NCBI RefSeq assembly: GCF_001949145.1
Contig: NW_019091383.1
Span: forward strand, 2,152,465-2,216,464
Origin: Acanthaster planci
Taxonomy: Eukaryota; Echinodermata; Asteroidea; Valvatida; Acanthasteridae
Reading direction: 5' to 3'
Length of the DNA stretch: 64,000 bases
This document shows, in pieces, positions 26,301 to 41,300 of this stretch. How positions within the stretch are numbered: the first letter of the stretch is position 1; every line of letters begins with the position of its first letter. The position numbers were made by a program, and so were the translations under genes. Below the pieces are notes generated by a model. It saw only the letters and a list, made by a program, of their open reading frames with translations, did no database searches and was not told where the DNA came from.

Positions 26301-29300
26301 CAAGCACGAGAAGGCAATTGAAGTCCTGGATGGAGAGATGGGAAGTAAGTTGTCGTACAAGTTTTCCAAGTTTGAAATGTGAGTTAGGTTGCATTGTTCA
26401 AAGGCAGGTCCCCCTTTTTTGGTATTTACGTCGCCTCATCTGATGTTTTTGCTTGGTGTACCAACTGCAGCATAGGGTTTAAAATGACAGACTCAAAAAG
26501 ACAGGAAACTCTTCAACTGTCTTCCAGTGGTAATAAATCATCACTTGCTCGGCATATAATGGTACACTTACAAAGCATGGCTTTATCCAAGTTGCCACCG
26601 CCTGTATAGTCATGAAGAATTTATAGGGATGACGTGCCAGGATTACCAGGATGACTTAGTGCGACCCTTCGAGACCGAGCCTGTGGCAGGATTGGAAACC
26701 CGACACAGGTCTGGTGGACAAAAAGGGTCTTCTTTGGGAATTCATTTGCCAAAAGTCGGCAGAGCGTGAAGAGCTCAGTGATCCATTCTGAAGATGTTTC
26801 CAACAGCAAGCAGGAGGTAATGGGTTTGTCTCCCTTCCATGCTTGCCAACAGGAGATTTATTACACTTCACAAATGAATTACAGTAATAAAAATGAATTA
26901 AGATATCAAAGCACACAGTAATGACAAGTCCAAGCTTTGGTACATGCACAAGGTATTTTGCTGCTGTAAAGTGTAGGACTTTACAACATAGTAATCTTCA
27001 TTGTGCTAACAATGTGAACCAAAGGTCTGCTTCAGTTGCTTGTTTCAAACACTCTAGAGTCTTTCAACTCGACAAATCTCAAGGGGTATTTTTTCGCAAT
27101 TTTATGCTAATTTATGCACTCAGTACTACGTAGGGGCTATCGGTCCATTTTGTTACCAAGTGCATAAAGTAATTAATAAGGGGGGTTTATTGTTCTGCAT
27201 GTTAGCATTCAGTTGAAAGACCCTAGAGAATATTCCAAACATGCAATAAAAGCAGACGTTAGGTGTGTCTTGTAAGTGTGAGCAACGGCTGTGATGGCTG
27301 ATGCATTGCCCCCCCCAAAAAAAACCAACAGCTTGGACTTGCCCAAAGAAAAGAGTCAGAGAAGTCCAAACCACTGAATAGTTCCTTACTCTGAAGAGAT
27401 GGAGCAACAGGTGACCTGTGCCTCTACGAGGCCATCCTACCATGAGACTAACTACCGTACTTGTACTTGTGTCCCATAAAGCCTAGCCTATGAAGCAAAA
27501 GTACATGTACATTGTACTTTGTCTCTCGTGCTGTGATGATACCGAGCATGCAGTGAAGCACCTTGTGTAAGTGACAAAACCTAAACACTCCCGAATCCCA
27601 TGAAATCCATCAGAAAGTTTGGGAAGACTTGACAGAGTTTGAGGAATGCTTACTTCAGCAAGCGTTGTTTCTCCTTGGAATTGCTTAATTGCCCTTGAAA
27701 GTTACAAAGAATTGGCCTTTCTTTGTCAGAGAAGGGAACTACACAGGGTGGTAGAAAGTTTCTCATGAAAAAGGTTACCTTCATTCAAGCTTGTTTGGTT
27801 TAAATCATGATTTGAATTGCTTTAAAAATGTAAAAAAAATCATTTGAAGAAATCACGTTAAAGAAGCCGTAAACTCTTTGGGGTATTTGAAAAGAAGAAA
27901 TGGCTGAATTCAATATACTGATGTGTTTAAAACATTTCCATACACCCAGAATTGGGTCACTTTGTTTCTGATGTTTCTCTCTATACTTATTTGACATTTA
28001 CATGTGTGCCTGCAATACTTTGTACTCCACTCTCCATTTTGTATGACAGCATGTAGGCCCATGTACATGCATGTATGGAATCAATGGCCATTCCATTTAC
28101 GTGCATTGAGATACAGCAGAATTGCCAAATACCGGTATCATGGAAAGCAGTGTCGCCAAATATTATGAAAATTGGAATACCAAAGATGTGTACTAATTCC
28201 ATAAAGTCTCTCGAAATGTTACGTGTTAGCTAGTACAGAAGTTTTATCCGGATTGAAGAAGCGAAGACACTGATCTTTAATCATCTTGTTTTTGTCATTG
28301 AAATTTGCATGAACAGTTTTTTCATACTAAAAGTTTGTGTGTATTTCAGCTTACAGGTAACAGGACTTAGCAAACTTTTGTGCTTGATTAGAAATAAACG
28401 GTTCAACATGTGATAAACTTAACCCCAGCAGTCAGTCAGCACTTGTGTCCTTTGGTCATCACATGGTATACAGTATGTATATCATGTCTTGAACTTCAGG
28501 ACCAATCCTTCTGGCCAACTTATACAAAGGTCGATTTTTAAAAAATTGATTTAAATAATTAAAACCTGATTTAAATTTTTTTTTGAAAATTATGATTTTC
28601 ATTAATTGGGTTTGGGGGTGATTGCAAAACACTCCCAAAATTTTAAAAACAAAGTTCTGTTGTTAGGTCAATGTGTACATTTTATTCAATAATGTATTTT
28701 TAAATTACAAATGAGGTCCTCAAATTTAAATATCATGTATATAGAAGTGTTAAAATATTAACTACCAGATATCTAAGGAAAACCAAGAAAATCTACCTTT
28801 CATCTAATGAAATGTCTCTGAAATTTTGATGTTAATATGTCTAGACATCAGACACATTCCAAGAGACTGAGGCTCCAGTCACCTGAGTCAGTTGAGGATG
28901 CTACACTTTCTCCAGATTGCCAGTTTGTTTTTCTAATTTTGGATGGACAGGAAATGAGTCTAGACAGTGTGTAGTTAGTGGTGTCACTGGGGTGGATTAT
29001 CGTCGCCGTGCGGACAATGATAAATGCTTGTAATACATGTAGGCGCAGAATAATGAAATACGGATCGTCACGGTATTTGACCTTTTCCTGAGAAGAGCAT
29101 TACTCTGTTCAAAAAACGTCGCTAGTTCGTGGTGCAAATCCTTCAAAAAGATGCTATTGAAGTCTGTCAACGAAACTGTTAATGGCAAGATTTTTCCAAG
29201 ACGTGAAAGAGTTTAGGTCAAATGACATCTTCGGTTTCTACTCTCATGCTACTTACACCTGACGTTATGATTTTTTGCAGCTTCAAGTGGCTTTGTGGAG

Positions 29301-32300
29301 GCTGGTCCCATTTGTCATTAAAACAGATTATAAGTAATTATTTTTGTCATGCACAGATACACGTACATGAATATGTTCACTCTATTGTACATACTGGCAC
29401 TTAAGATGTGACTGTAATTTATGTATTCATCTGCACCATATCCACTGCATACCGAGAAATGAACTGTTTATTATATTGCCCCTCTGGGAATTTTTATTGT
29501 TGTGTGAGACTACGTTTGCCCTGTCGTGAGTCATCACAGACGCTGGAGTCTGCAGCCGACTGCTTGGATCAAATTTTCGATGGATTACTCACTTCTAATG
29601 GCGTACAAATTGAAAAAAATGATCTTCAGTTGACATTTCAATGTCTGAGTTGACGTGACTTTGTTTGACTCATCCTAGTATGAAATCTGTTTTATTTTGT
29701 TATTTTTTGGTGATGGGGAGAGACAAGGGTACTTCAATAGATGGATATTTTTAGTCGTTGCTGGTCCCCTGTTCCATGTATACCCTGACAGCCAAGAGGA
29801 AAGATTGTAACCATCCATAAAGTGCAGCGACCTGTGGGGTAGAATTGCAATACATGCTGTGCGTGTATTGATAAATACGTGTAATCTTGTTAACATCTCA
29901 GTGTAACTCAGCTGGGACTTTTGTGGACTTGTGGCTTACAGTGTGCAAGTATTTTCTTTTTCAAAAATCAAAATTTTGTTTGTACAGTTTCTATTCCACT
30001 CGAAAATTGGTCCTCCTGTGAGATTCTAAAAACTTAACATGCATTTCCCAGCGATTTTGCACAGTTCTGGACTGCATATGTACTTCTGTGGGCTAATAAG
30101 CAATATCATTTCTGATGATGCAGCTGCACTGTGTCCTGTATAGCATTCACACTAGTTGCAACCCTGTACAAACAAAGCCGTAATGTTTCCAGATGGGGTT
30201 GGGGATGATTGAAGCGGGAAGAGGGATGGGGGCAAGTTACCTCCCTAGGGGTGTTATGTACCCGTGTACCACCTTTTTGGGGGGGATTGAGGAGTTATTT
30301 CATACCTGATGTTGCCGCATGGGAGTATCGAGTACGCGCAGCCTATTTACGTATCTCAGAATGTATGGTCCTCTCATGTGGTCCGGGCACATGCACGAGG
30401 CTGGGTGAAAAATTTCCCCCCAGCCTGTTTTTCTTTTGTCACTGAGGGTGCACTTCAACTCAGAGCTGATTGGAGCCGGTGACAGTTATTTCTACTGCAG
30501 AATTACAGTTTGTTTTTGTAGCCCCAAAGATACTGAAGATTGCAATCCGCCTTGAGCAAAAGTGCCCCCTCATCAGTTAAACAGAGCGGTGTCGGTCAGG
30601 AGTGTTGAAATTTGCTGGTAGCGACGTGACTGCTGTGCATGCATTTCATAGTCATTCATGGACCTGCTAAGTTCAGTTCCAACCAAAGGAGCCTCCGTTG
30701 CCAAGAAAACGGTGCCCTCTGTTGGTCCAACTCGAGGCTCATGTAGCATATTTCTAAGCTCCTGTCGTGATTCATCTCATTGGCTGTCCGACTGTTATCC
30801 CTTTTTATGCTTCTTGCTTCAGTATGACTCACAGTTTGTTACCTTTATTTTTCACGTGGAGCAAATTGCCACAAATTAAGGCCGATTTCATTACGACCAG
30901 GTCAGTAATTCCATTTCACATCCGCAAGGTAGAGACAGGAGTCATTGGGGTTATTAAACTGCATCAAAAGGCCAAAAGGCCATCACCGGAATCAGCATCA
31001 GTGGCATCCTGTGTTTTAGTTTTCTTGTCTCACTGATAAAATTCTCCACGATTTCATAAACTGAAAATGTTGCCTGTTTTCATTCACATCACTCCTTGTT
31101 GAAAATGTGTAATTTTCCTGTGTTTATATTTTCACTCTGCTCTGGGTGTTTATGGGTAAAAGCACCCTTTCCAAAAAAGTTTCATTTAAACTAGCATGGA
31201 AAAATTGAATTCAAAAATTTGGTTGCCTTTATATCGATGGTGTCACAAAAATGCCTTGGGTAATTGACTTGCTATCTGCTGAAGTGGAAACATTACTGTT
31301 ACTTTGTAGAGAATCTCAAATGTACACGTGTATTACATATTGGATAGCACTTCCAAAGGTAAAGAGTTTCTTTAACACGGCAAGGAAACACTGAAAAAAT
31401 ATGAAGTGCAATCCCTTCATATTCACATTCAAATTGGGGAAAGCACAGGGTGAATGTACGTGTATGATGGCTTAACATCTGGGAAAACTTCCTGGATGTA
31501 AATAATTATGAGAAGTTCATAGCTTTAGTCACTGATCTGTGACGCAATGGGCATGTACAATGTCCCCCCCCCATTAAAAAGGGTTATAACTGCCATGTTC
31601 TGACAACCATGGATGCAAAGCTCCATGCTTTTATGAAAAAGCATACAATTCATCCCTCCTACCAGATTACAGGAGACACATAAACTCGTATCCACAGAAC
31701 TTAACTTGGATCTCAATGGCTTTGTCCCCACTGAAGACATCTTTTCCATATGAGAGGATTATTGCATTGCATCCCAGACAATGGTCTGGCTTTCCTTGCA
31801 TGTTTTGTGGCTGGACATTTGTTACAAACGAGCTTCCCCTGTTCCCCTTGAGTGCTAACGACCATATATTACAGCAGTAAATAAGGCCATTAAAATTTCA
31901 AGGACATTGTACCTGTTGAAATTGAATTTTTAGTTTGTCCAATTTAATTTTGGGGGGGGGGCATCACAAGGAAGGGGAGCCAGAGGTCAGCCACTTTAAA
32001 TACTAATCAGTCTAAAATTTCTTGCGCTAATTGACTCAAACATTATATGGCCAAGGTTTGTTTTTTTTTCATTTACTGAAGCAATATCAGCTTTCTTTGC
32101 CAAAAGGTCGAAGGATTTAGGCGATAGGGACAGTATTGGCACTTGCAGTTCTTTAGGATTTTTTGGGGAGGTGTTTTTTTCTTTTGTCGTCATATTTTAT
32201 TGTTTTCACGCTTTTGTGACTGATAAATTTAAATGTGAAAATTTGGTACATATGCCTTTGTTATAGGACATAGTGATTATACATCAGGAGAGGGTATTTT

Positions 32301-35300
32301 TAGTTGATACATACTAGGCAGTGTCATGAAATTTTCAAGGGAGTAGTGATTTGTTTTGTTCAGAAACTACGGCATGGAAAGTTGTAAGGTTCTTAAGAAT
32401 GAGGCACGTGAAGTTTGTCGGGCAGTGTGCTACATTTATAAGGTTTGCAATCACTGCAAAGTGTGGCATGGAAGTATCAACAAGAATTTGTCCAACGTGC
32501 AGAATTTGTTAGCCAAGGATGGGGGTGTATGTTAAATATGATTAAATTTACATGTTGTGAGTCTTTTATACACCATCTGAACATACATGCGTAAACAGCT
32601 ATTTAAACCTTACAGTCAACCATAAATACAGTGACCTGTTTAAAACACCTATGTTTTTTTATTTCACTCAAAAAAGCTTTGGTGGAAAAAAATTCAAATC
32701 TGTTTTACCTTCCTCCTACCTGCAGAATTCTTGAAGGCTGAGGTGGATGCTTGCCCCATCCGGAAGGCAGAGCTTCTGTGCAAGATGGGGCGGTGGGCGG
32801 AGGCAAACTCTGCCTACAAGATACTTCTCACAAAAAGGTGCTGTAAGCTCCCTCTTGAAGTTTTTATGGTTCCGGTTTCCAATCTGTGTCAGTATTGAAA
32901 CAAGGCTGTTGACAGCAATGCCAAATAATTTTGCAGGATTCTCCCTTCACTGGCTCCTTTCTGTCATGTTTGTCTTCTGTGTAGTCCGGACAATTGGCTG
33001 TTCTGTAAGCAGTACTTTAAGACAGCGCTGGCGCTCATTGAAAATAACTGGTCCCCTCCTGCGGCAGGAGAAAGCGGCAGGTAAGCAGTTTGATCAACAA
33101 AGTGGATGAAGATGCAACCCTTGCTATCATAGTGGGTAGGTGTCCAGAATATCTCTGGCTTGACACTTGGGATTTGTGAATTCATTCCTCAAAGGTGAGA
33201 TCCTCCAGCTCACCGCAGTTTCCATGTTTACTTCATAAACAATTGCTTGTCTAATATGAGGCCAAGGTTCAAAGAAGTTTCATTTGCTCCCTGAAGTAAT
33301 CCTTTAAAAACCATAACCTGACTACAACAGCTGATACAAGTTGATGAACAGAGAATTTTAACTTCAATGCGAGTTTTGACATTAAACACACGTGGAGATT
33401 GTAACCGTTCAGGACTTAATGTTTATCGAAACTATGCCTTTACATTTGTTTGGTAGTGGAAATGGCAACGTGAGTCAGCCGGACTATACAATAGACATGG
33501 TGCTCAATTTCATCCAAGAGAAATCAGAGGCTGAGAAGAGAGCAGCCAAGGAGGGCCATGCCCTCCCAAGAGGCATCTTCCTCTCTGGGATACAGTTGCT
33601 GAGGATTCTTAAAGAGAAAGAGTCTCCGCACATATTAAAGATGGGTAAGGACATTCAATATTTCATATTGAACCATCTGTCAGCCATTCCATTGTTAGCA
33701 CTTACATAGCTGCCACATCAATATCCATATTACCACTTTCCTTTTACTTGTGTATTGTTTTATGAACTTGCACCGATGGGTACAAGTTTCTCCCATGTAC
33801 AATTTAGACACATGACATGGATCTTGAAGCCATTTTAACGTAGCTCCAATATGACTGGCACTGGTCTATACTTATTTCTGAATGTTGATGAAAGTTTCAA
33901 ATCAACACATGTCCTTCATTTTCTTTTTCTGACACAACATGACCTCTGATAGGACCGAGCACTGAACTTTTCAAATGCTATTTTGACTTGTTTGGAGACC
34001 GGCCCTGTTGCTACGACGACCTGTGTCAGTTTTTGCCCCTCATTGCGCCAGAGGACCACCAGGGTTTTGTGCAGAGTCTTCTTGACACGTTGGAGATGGA
34101 GCTGAGCGATGATGGAATGAAATATGCAAAATCAGTAAGCTGTTTTTGCATTATTTCAGAAGTACTCTTGACAAAGATTATATTATCCAATAATTTGTAA
34201 CGGCAGTTATTTTTTTTCTTAAAGTTCATTTTGCTTTTCCTTGATCTTAAATAGTTTAATTGATATCTTTCTAACTTGGTATAAAATTGACAGGTTGTTG
34301 CATGAATCGTTATATTGTGAGTCACATCTTCCACAAAGACATAAGTTTGACCTGACCAGAAACCATTTGTTGTGTTCATCAATAAAGTATTTCAACCTCA
34401 GCAATTGCTAGTCTGTGATGACCAGATGTGTCTAGTTTTCTAATTGAGGACCAGCATTTGTGTGACAGTGCCCTGCTGTTTTTTTTCCCATGTTTACGAA
34501 ACAAAGGAACTGTGAAGGGTTTTGAAGTACAAAACTTACTCGGCAGAGGTTAAGGCTGTGTCAATTTTAATAATTCACTATTTGAATCATGTCAATTCGA
34601 TCGAATATCCGAATATTCAGTCATATCTATTGGCAGATTGTTGATGAATAAACCACATACAAAATCACTCGCAAAAACGCACACTATTGTACACTTTAAT
34701 CACTGTAATAGCTTCTCACATCTCTACAAATATCTCCAACCACAATTTAGCAAGATTTAAGAGACGAATAATACCCCGTTTCCTGTTGAAAATGTAGAGT
34801 CCTTTAAAACGTTGTAATACATCATGTACTTTTTAATCGTAAGGTTTCTGTGGTTTCTCATTTGAATATGCTTGGAACAAGCCTCCATCGTGCAATTTTT
34901 CTCATTTGAAACAAAAGAAAATTCTCCTTTCCCTTTCTTGTATTTTGCATTCAAATAGTCAGATTTGAAAAAAGATATTCAAATATTTTATGAGTAAATA
35001 TGCGGATATTCAGCACAGCCTTAGCTGAGGCTTACTTTAAAAGGGTTTTGAATGTGTGTAGCTAACCTCGTGAGTAGAGTAATTTTGAAGGGTTGAGAAC
35101 TGTGAATGAGAAGGGGGTGCAGAAAAAGCCAACACGTCTTCAGAACTGTGCCCGGTAATAAAAAGACTTTTGGATTGGTAACGCCAGCGTACCTGGCATT
35201 GACGTTCTTGCCGCAGGTAAAGCAAATCTACAGGCACCTGTGCATCCTGAAGATCAGTCGCAGGTTAGGCCTTCAGGACAATCTCTCTCAAGAAGAGAAG

Positions 35301-38300
35301 CTGACCCTTGCCAAGGAGCTCATCAAACGCAGCGAAGCAGCGCAGAGTTATGGCAAGGACCTGCTCTGTACTGATTTACAGTATGGAGATGAATACCTGC
35401 TAATGGCTGTGCATTTGCTCATTGATATCTGGGAGGAAACAGGTAAGATTTATGCATTCTTTTTGTTACAGTACACTGGTCACAACAGCTCCAGGAGCTG
35501 TCCATTAGGAGTAGAAATACATTTTACAGAGAATCCAGTAATTGCATGAAAAGATATTTAGGTAAAATGCTCATAAATTTTGTAAGTCTAGCTTAAAATG
35601 GTTGTAAATCTTGAACGTGAGTATGACAGTTGTATCAGATTTGAAACTTACTACCATTCCAGCATTTATGATTTTCACGGAAATCACTTCTCTGTAGCAA
35701 ACCTGTCTCCCAATTGCCTAAAATTTATGGAGTTTTTAATCACTAAAGTACATTTTCAACTTAAGCTTGCGTTGATGGACTTTGAAGCTCCATGTAGTGG
35801 GCTCAGCAATATTGTAATTCTAGTATTTTTAAATTGGATAAGGCGTTTCATTTGTTCATTATGAAATTTGATCATTGTGCTTCATTTTACCCACTCAGAA
35901 AATCCTTTCTTGTTGCCAGGTTTTCACAAGAAACACTTTCATCACTGTGTAGTCTCTCTCCATTGTTAGACTGTATCCAGAAGTTCAATAGTCTATTCTT
36001 TTAGTGTCTAATCGCTTCTTAGTCTTGGTCAAATTGAAATTAATTTTCTAGAACAAGTTTGAAGTCTTGCTGTATTAGTGCTGAACCATTACTCAGACTA
36101 TGGCATGGGCAGTGGCTCAATCTGAGTCTGAGAGATGGAGATTTTGGATGTGATATTATGTTGGGTTCAGATTTAGAAAGAAAGGGGAAACCAAAACCAG
36201 TCAGAGTCCCTAATCAGCTCAGGGCTTTGCATAATGATGCCGCAGCCAGAACCTCAAGATGGGATTTCAGAAATTGCCCAAGACTTGCAATGCCAGATTT
36301 GAGCAGTGACAATAAGTCTGTCATTGATTTTGTCTGGTACCCAAGGTCCTCAGCATTTGTAGATATTTTACCATGGATAATTGCAAAGTAGTCAACAAGC
36401 CCCAAGAACCAACCAAATTTTACAGGATCTGATCACTGGACATTTTATTGAACTAGGTGTAACTTTATTGACAGGAGAAGACAAATACTTGTGGAGGATG
36501 CTTGGACTTCTAGAGAATGGACTGTCGTCTAGTTCCTCATGTCATCATATGAAGTTGCTGCTTATACGACTGTACTGTCTCGCTGGTATGATTCCGTTGT
36601 GATCAAGGCTTTTATCAGTCATTTTATTGAAGGGTAATATTGAGGTCGAATCTCGTGGAAATGAACCTTAACTCTTCAAGATCATTCGAAATGCAGCTGG
36701 AGAGATATTTGAGGGGTGAGGAGGGCGCTGCGAATGTACTTTGTGTACTTTGTGAAAATTAAAGTGCGAAGAAAACGCTGCTGATTTCCTCTCAAAGTGG
36801 GGGACTTGGGCAGATTCAGGAAGGTCCTTGTAAAAAAAAATGCTTTAACCGAGGTCAGAGGTTTGATCATTCAGTGCCTTAGGGAAGATTGCACACAGTT
36901 GTGGAAATTAGAGCCCAGCTTTCATTCAATCGCACGGGGCAAGGTATTCCCTTGAAAACTAAAGCGTAAATCGGGATCAGACAGTGTGGATAATTCACAT
37001 GAAGTTTCCTGAATTTTCCTCTGTACATTGTATTTAATTGATTGCTTATATGTGACCCGCTCTGTGAAAATGAGTCTTAAGTCGACAGAGCCACTTGGAG
37101 TAAAAAGTCCTTTAGAATAATTTTGTGCAGTGTAAATCAATAGGAACCCACAGCATTTGTCACCATGGAGTATCCACTTTCATCAAGATGCCAAACAGGG
37201 TGAAACATCAAAACAAAAAAACTCAAAATTTGCTCTTTCCAATACAAATGGAAACTCAAAAATGTCTCAGGCGACTTAAGACTCATTTTCACAAAGTGGG
37301 TCACATATTTGCTGTGTGGACAATGTTCTGGAACAACATTTTTCTGCAGCTCTGTGAGTTCTGGAACTCTCTGTGAACGTGTTTGCAAAGGGAGCACTTT
37401 GGAATGGTGCTACTACCTGAGGCATTCTTGAGTTTATGCTATTGCATGTGTTTTGTTGTTTTCCACAGGTGCCTTCGGTCCAATACCAGACCTTTATGAT
37501 GGGCTGGACATTAAACACATTCAACAAGACACATTAGGGTAAGTTACTTATTGGTAAGCAGTTGTTGGAATCAAGTGCGAAGTGGTCTCTCAGAAGTAAG
37601 CATTATTGTAGCTGTAGCCACATTTTACAGACATGGCCTACTGTCAATATTGTGCACACAGTTGAACTTCTTACACTCCAGTGTACAAGAGGTAAGGAAG
37701 GGTGCATGGTACAGATGTGCTGGCTTGCACCTCTTTTTCTATGTGTGCAACCACTTTTCATCTGAATGAATACAAAGACCTTTGTACTTGCATTATGGGA
37801 ATGCATTCGCAGAAATGATGCTTATGTGCTCATCCATATTTCTACACGCTAAAAACAATGCTTATGATAAAATGCCTTGCCCAGGGACGTAAACAGTCTG
37901 ATCTTTAAAAGCAGAATTCATATTTTTTTCAAGTACTTACATTATCAATGTTGTGTTGTTAGCACGGTGTACAAACATTGTAACTTCTTAATGTTCCTTG
38001 ATGTACACAACCAATTTTACTACACCCGCTTTCAAAGATAACAGCTCAAAGTTGATCAATTGCAACATGGCATCACAGCAAGTTCTTCCTTGAAGCCACA
38101 TTTCAACCCTTCCCATCTGCCTTCACTAGGTACACAGTCTCAGGATACGTGACTAGCTTGGGTCATTTTACCTCAGCCACTGCCTTGTTCAACACAACTC
38201 TGAAATTCTTCAACTCAAACCACAAAGATGTAAGTGTCGCAGCATAGTAGTTTCAGGATTTTTCGGGCTATTTTTGGCCAGGTAGCAAACTGTATAAATC

Positions 38301-41300
38301 ACGCAGCTATAGTTTCCACATTTGGTATGTCTTGGACAATTAAGAGCGATTGCTTTCGGCTGCAGAAAGTAACTAACCAAAATGCAGGTGATAGTGATAA
38401 TGATCAAAAGTGGCTATTTGGCTTCAAAAGTTCCACAGAAAAGTTGTTAAAAATTCAGAGGTAATGCCAAAACATTTAAATTTTATTATCATGGATTTAG
38501 AGGCTGTTCTTCTTTTACTATGACAGTTGTTGGGTACCGTGTCCAGTGGCACGTGTCATCGGTAACATTTGTTCCAATGAATACTGTATGTTCCCATTTT
38601 TTATAGACCACTGAGTACATGATCACAGCGTACAAGTTTGGGACGTTCCACAAGATTCCAGAATTTCTGACATTTCGACAACGAATCAGCAACTCTCTCC
38701 ATCGTACTCTGGTCACTGTGGAGAAACTTCTCCTGGAACTGCTAACGGAAGCAGAAATGTAAGAAAAATGCATCATTGCCCGCATGCCTGAGATAGGCTC
38801 CGGTTTGTTGCTGTTTCACTGCTCGAATTCTAATTTGGTACCAGGACATAATGTGACTCAGCCTCATTCAGTGTCCAAGAAGAATTCTTTAGAGTTCAAA
38901 AGAGAAGCATGTGGGTCATTCTATAAATTTGGGGTCCCATTTTTTCCCATCCTTTTTGCGTCTGGCATATGATTTTAATGTTTAGAACTCATGGTTTAAT
39001 TTCCAAGACTGAACAAGTACTGCAAATTACCTGCCAAACAAATACAAATAGTTTGAAATCAATCAGGTAACAGGGACAGAAAATGTCACACTTTGGACGC
39101 CAATTTTATAGAATGACCCATATGTTAAACACCGTTTTTCTGGCGAACATTAAAATATCACAATATATGCCCTAAGAGAATGTCATGGTAGAGAAGAGTG
39201 ATTGAAATCTCTGTCCAAAACCTTGCTCTCTCAGGGTCCTTTTGGGCCATTTTATAGCTAGATATGCCAATAACCTCCACGCAAAGGGCTTTGAAGGATG
39301 CATTACCTTACCAGCAAAAGACTCCAAATGGAGTAAATTGGAGGATGCCATTTGCCCATCAAAGGATTAGCCTGTGTTGCTGATCTCCACTGTAGTGGAG
39401 TCTCTGTGATAGAACTTGGGGCAGTTATGAAAGGGAAATATTGCAATAATTTGGAGGGTGTAACAGCAAGGTTGAATGCCAGAAGATTCTTTTTCTCTAG
39501 TTCTGGTTATTTATAATGGCAGTGTAATTGGTAAGGCAGGGTTCCAGCTGCCGTTCGCCATTCTCGCCAATTTGCAAATAATTAAAATTTTGGCTGTTAT
39601 TCCATTGACCTGGCGAAAAAATTGGCGATTATTTTGCAAATTTAGACAAAACTTACCACTTGGTCATCACCGAAATGTCACAGTGGTATAAATAATACTA
39701 ATAACATTAATACTGTTAATTTCCAACTTTCACGAACAGTGCCCATTCACAGTCGCTGTCGCAGTGGTGAAAACACATGTGCAAAACTCACTGCCTCAAA
39801 CAAAGCTGCTGCTCTGGTTCCCTACGCTCCACACACATGCAAAAAAATGCGTGATGGAAATGAAGCAACCAGAACCAGTCTATACATGTGTTGTACATTC
39901 CGGTCAATTAATTACTCTACATCAGGGGTACACGCATATCGCATGCAACCCTAAAGCTGCAGGTCAAAAAAAGCTTCGATATCGCAAGAGGTATCCTGCA
40001 AGTTAATTCACAGAACTTGGTCTCTTATTTATGTACCGGTATGTATTTTCTGTGTTCATGAGTTTTATTTGAGGTCGTTTTACTCGTACTTGAAGCAAGC
40101 ATGTTTTGACAAATTTCCTGCCGCGGCACAAGGTTTATCACCCGCTAGTCTGGATGCATGACACATGCTTACCAAGCGACACAAGGACATTGTTGGCCAG
40201 TTTGCCGTCGTGATTGCCTGAGTAGCATTGTGTGAATCGTCCGTAATTCTTGTGAATTGTTGATTGTATAGATTTTTACATAGATTAAGACAGGTGTTCA
40301 TCACTTTTTGAGATAATTTTGGAAGCTGTCATCCCCATTTGTGCCTTTCAAACAGCACAATAAATTGCCCCCCAAACAAAACAATTTTCAGACCTACCGA
40401 CCGAACCGATTGTTTAATCGGAAGCACAACTATTTTTATGGCCAAATAAAAGACCGCTTACATGCAGAAGGCCTTAGTTAAATAACCATAATAATCGTGG
40501 ATTCCAAGAAATCTTGGGCAAGTGTTTATCCAATTCAGATAAGCAAATTTATGGCATGGCCTGCCCGACCAAGCAAAAAAAAAAAAGTTGTTGAGGTCCC
40601 AGTCTGGTTGAGCGTAGGCCCATGAACAGGTATGCATGGGCCTACGCTCAACCAGACTGGGACCTGGCACATGCACGAAGAAATCAGACCATATTAAGAT
40701 GTGAAGTCAGAAACAAAGCTTTATCTCTGTGCTGTCCTGAATGGATAATTTGACATGTTTGAATATTGTGGTTTGTCCAGAGCGGGGAACACTCTGAGAG
40801 ATTTCGTTGTCGACATGGATATCCATCCTGAAAAAGGTGAGTTGAAGAAACAATTTCGGTTTGGGGATTGACTAATTTACATTTGCTATCACCTCCTCAA
40901 CTGTGTAAAAAAGACTACAGATTGCTCTGATATTGTTAATCAACCAAATACTTGCTAGTCACTGGTGTGATGGTGTATTGGTCTCCAGTTTCTATTGTCT
41001 TTATTCAATTCAAGTTTTCTTTATTCACTCACCAACTTGAATAATTCCCCTTGCCAGTGTTTCTTGTCACTCTCTCTTTGTGGCAATTACTCAGTCACTT
41101 TATGATCCTTTTCCAATATTCTCTAGGGCCATGCGTGTTGCTTAGTTTCAGCAGTTTGCTCTCTTCCTGTTTTGCACAGACAATACCAAATGGGAAGAAA
41201 TCTCAGACAACAGAGATCTTGATATCATGGTGTCTTGGGCCCCAGAACACAGGTAAGGTATAACTTCTGCTGTTGATTTGTTTAACATACCGTACATGTA

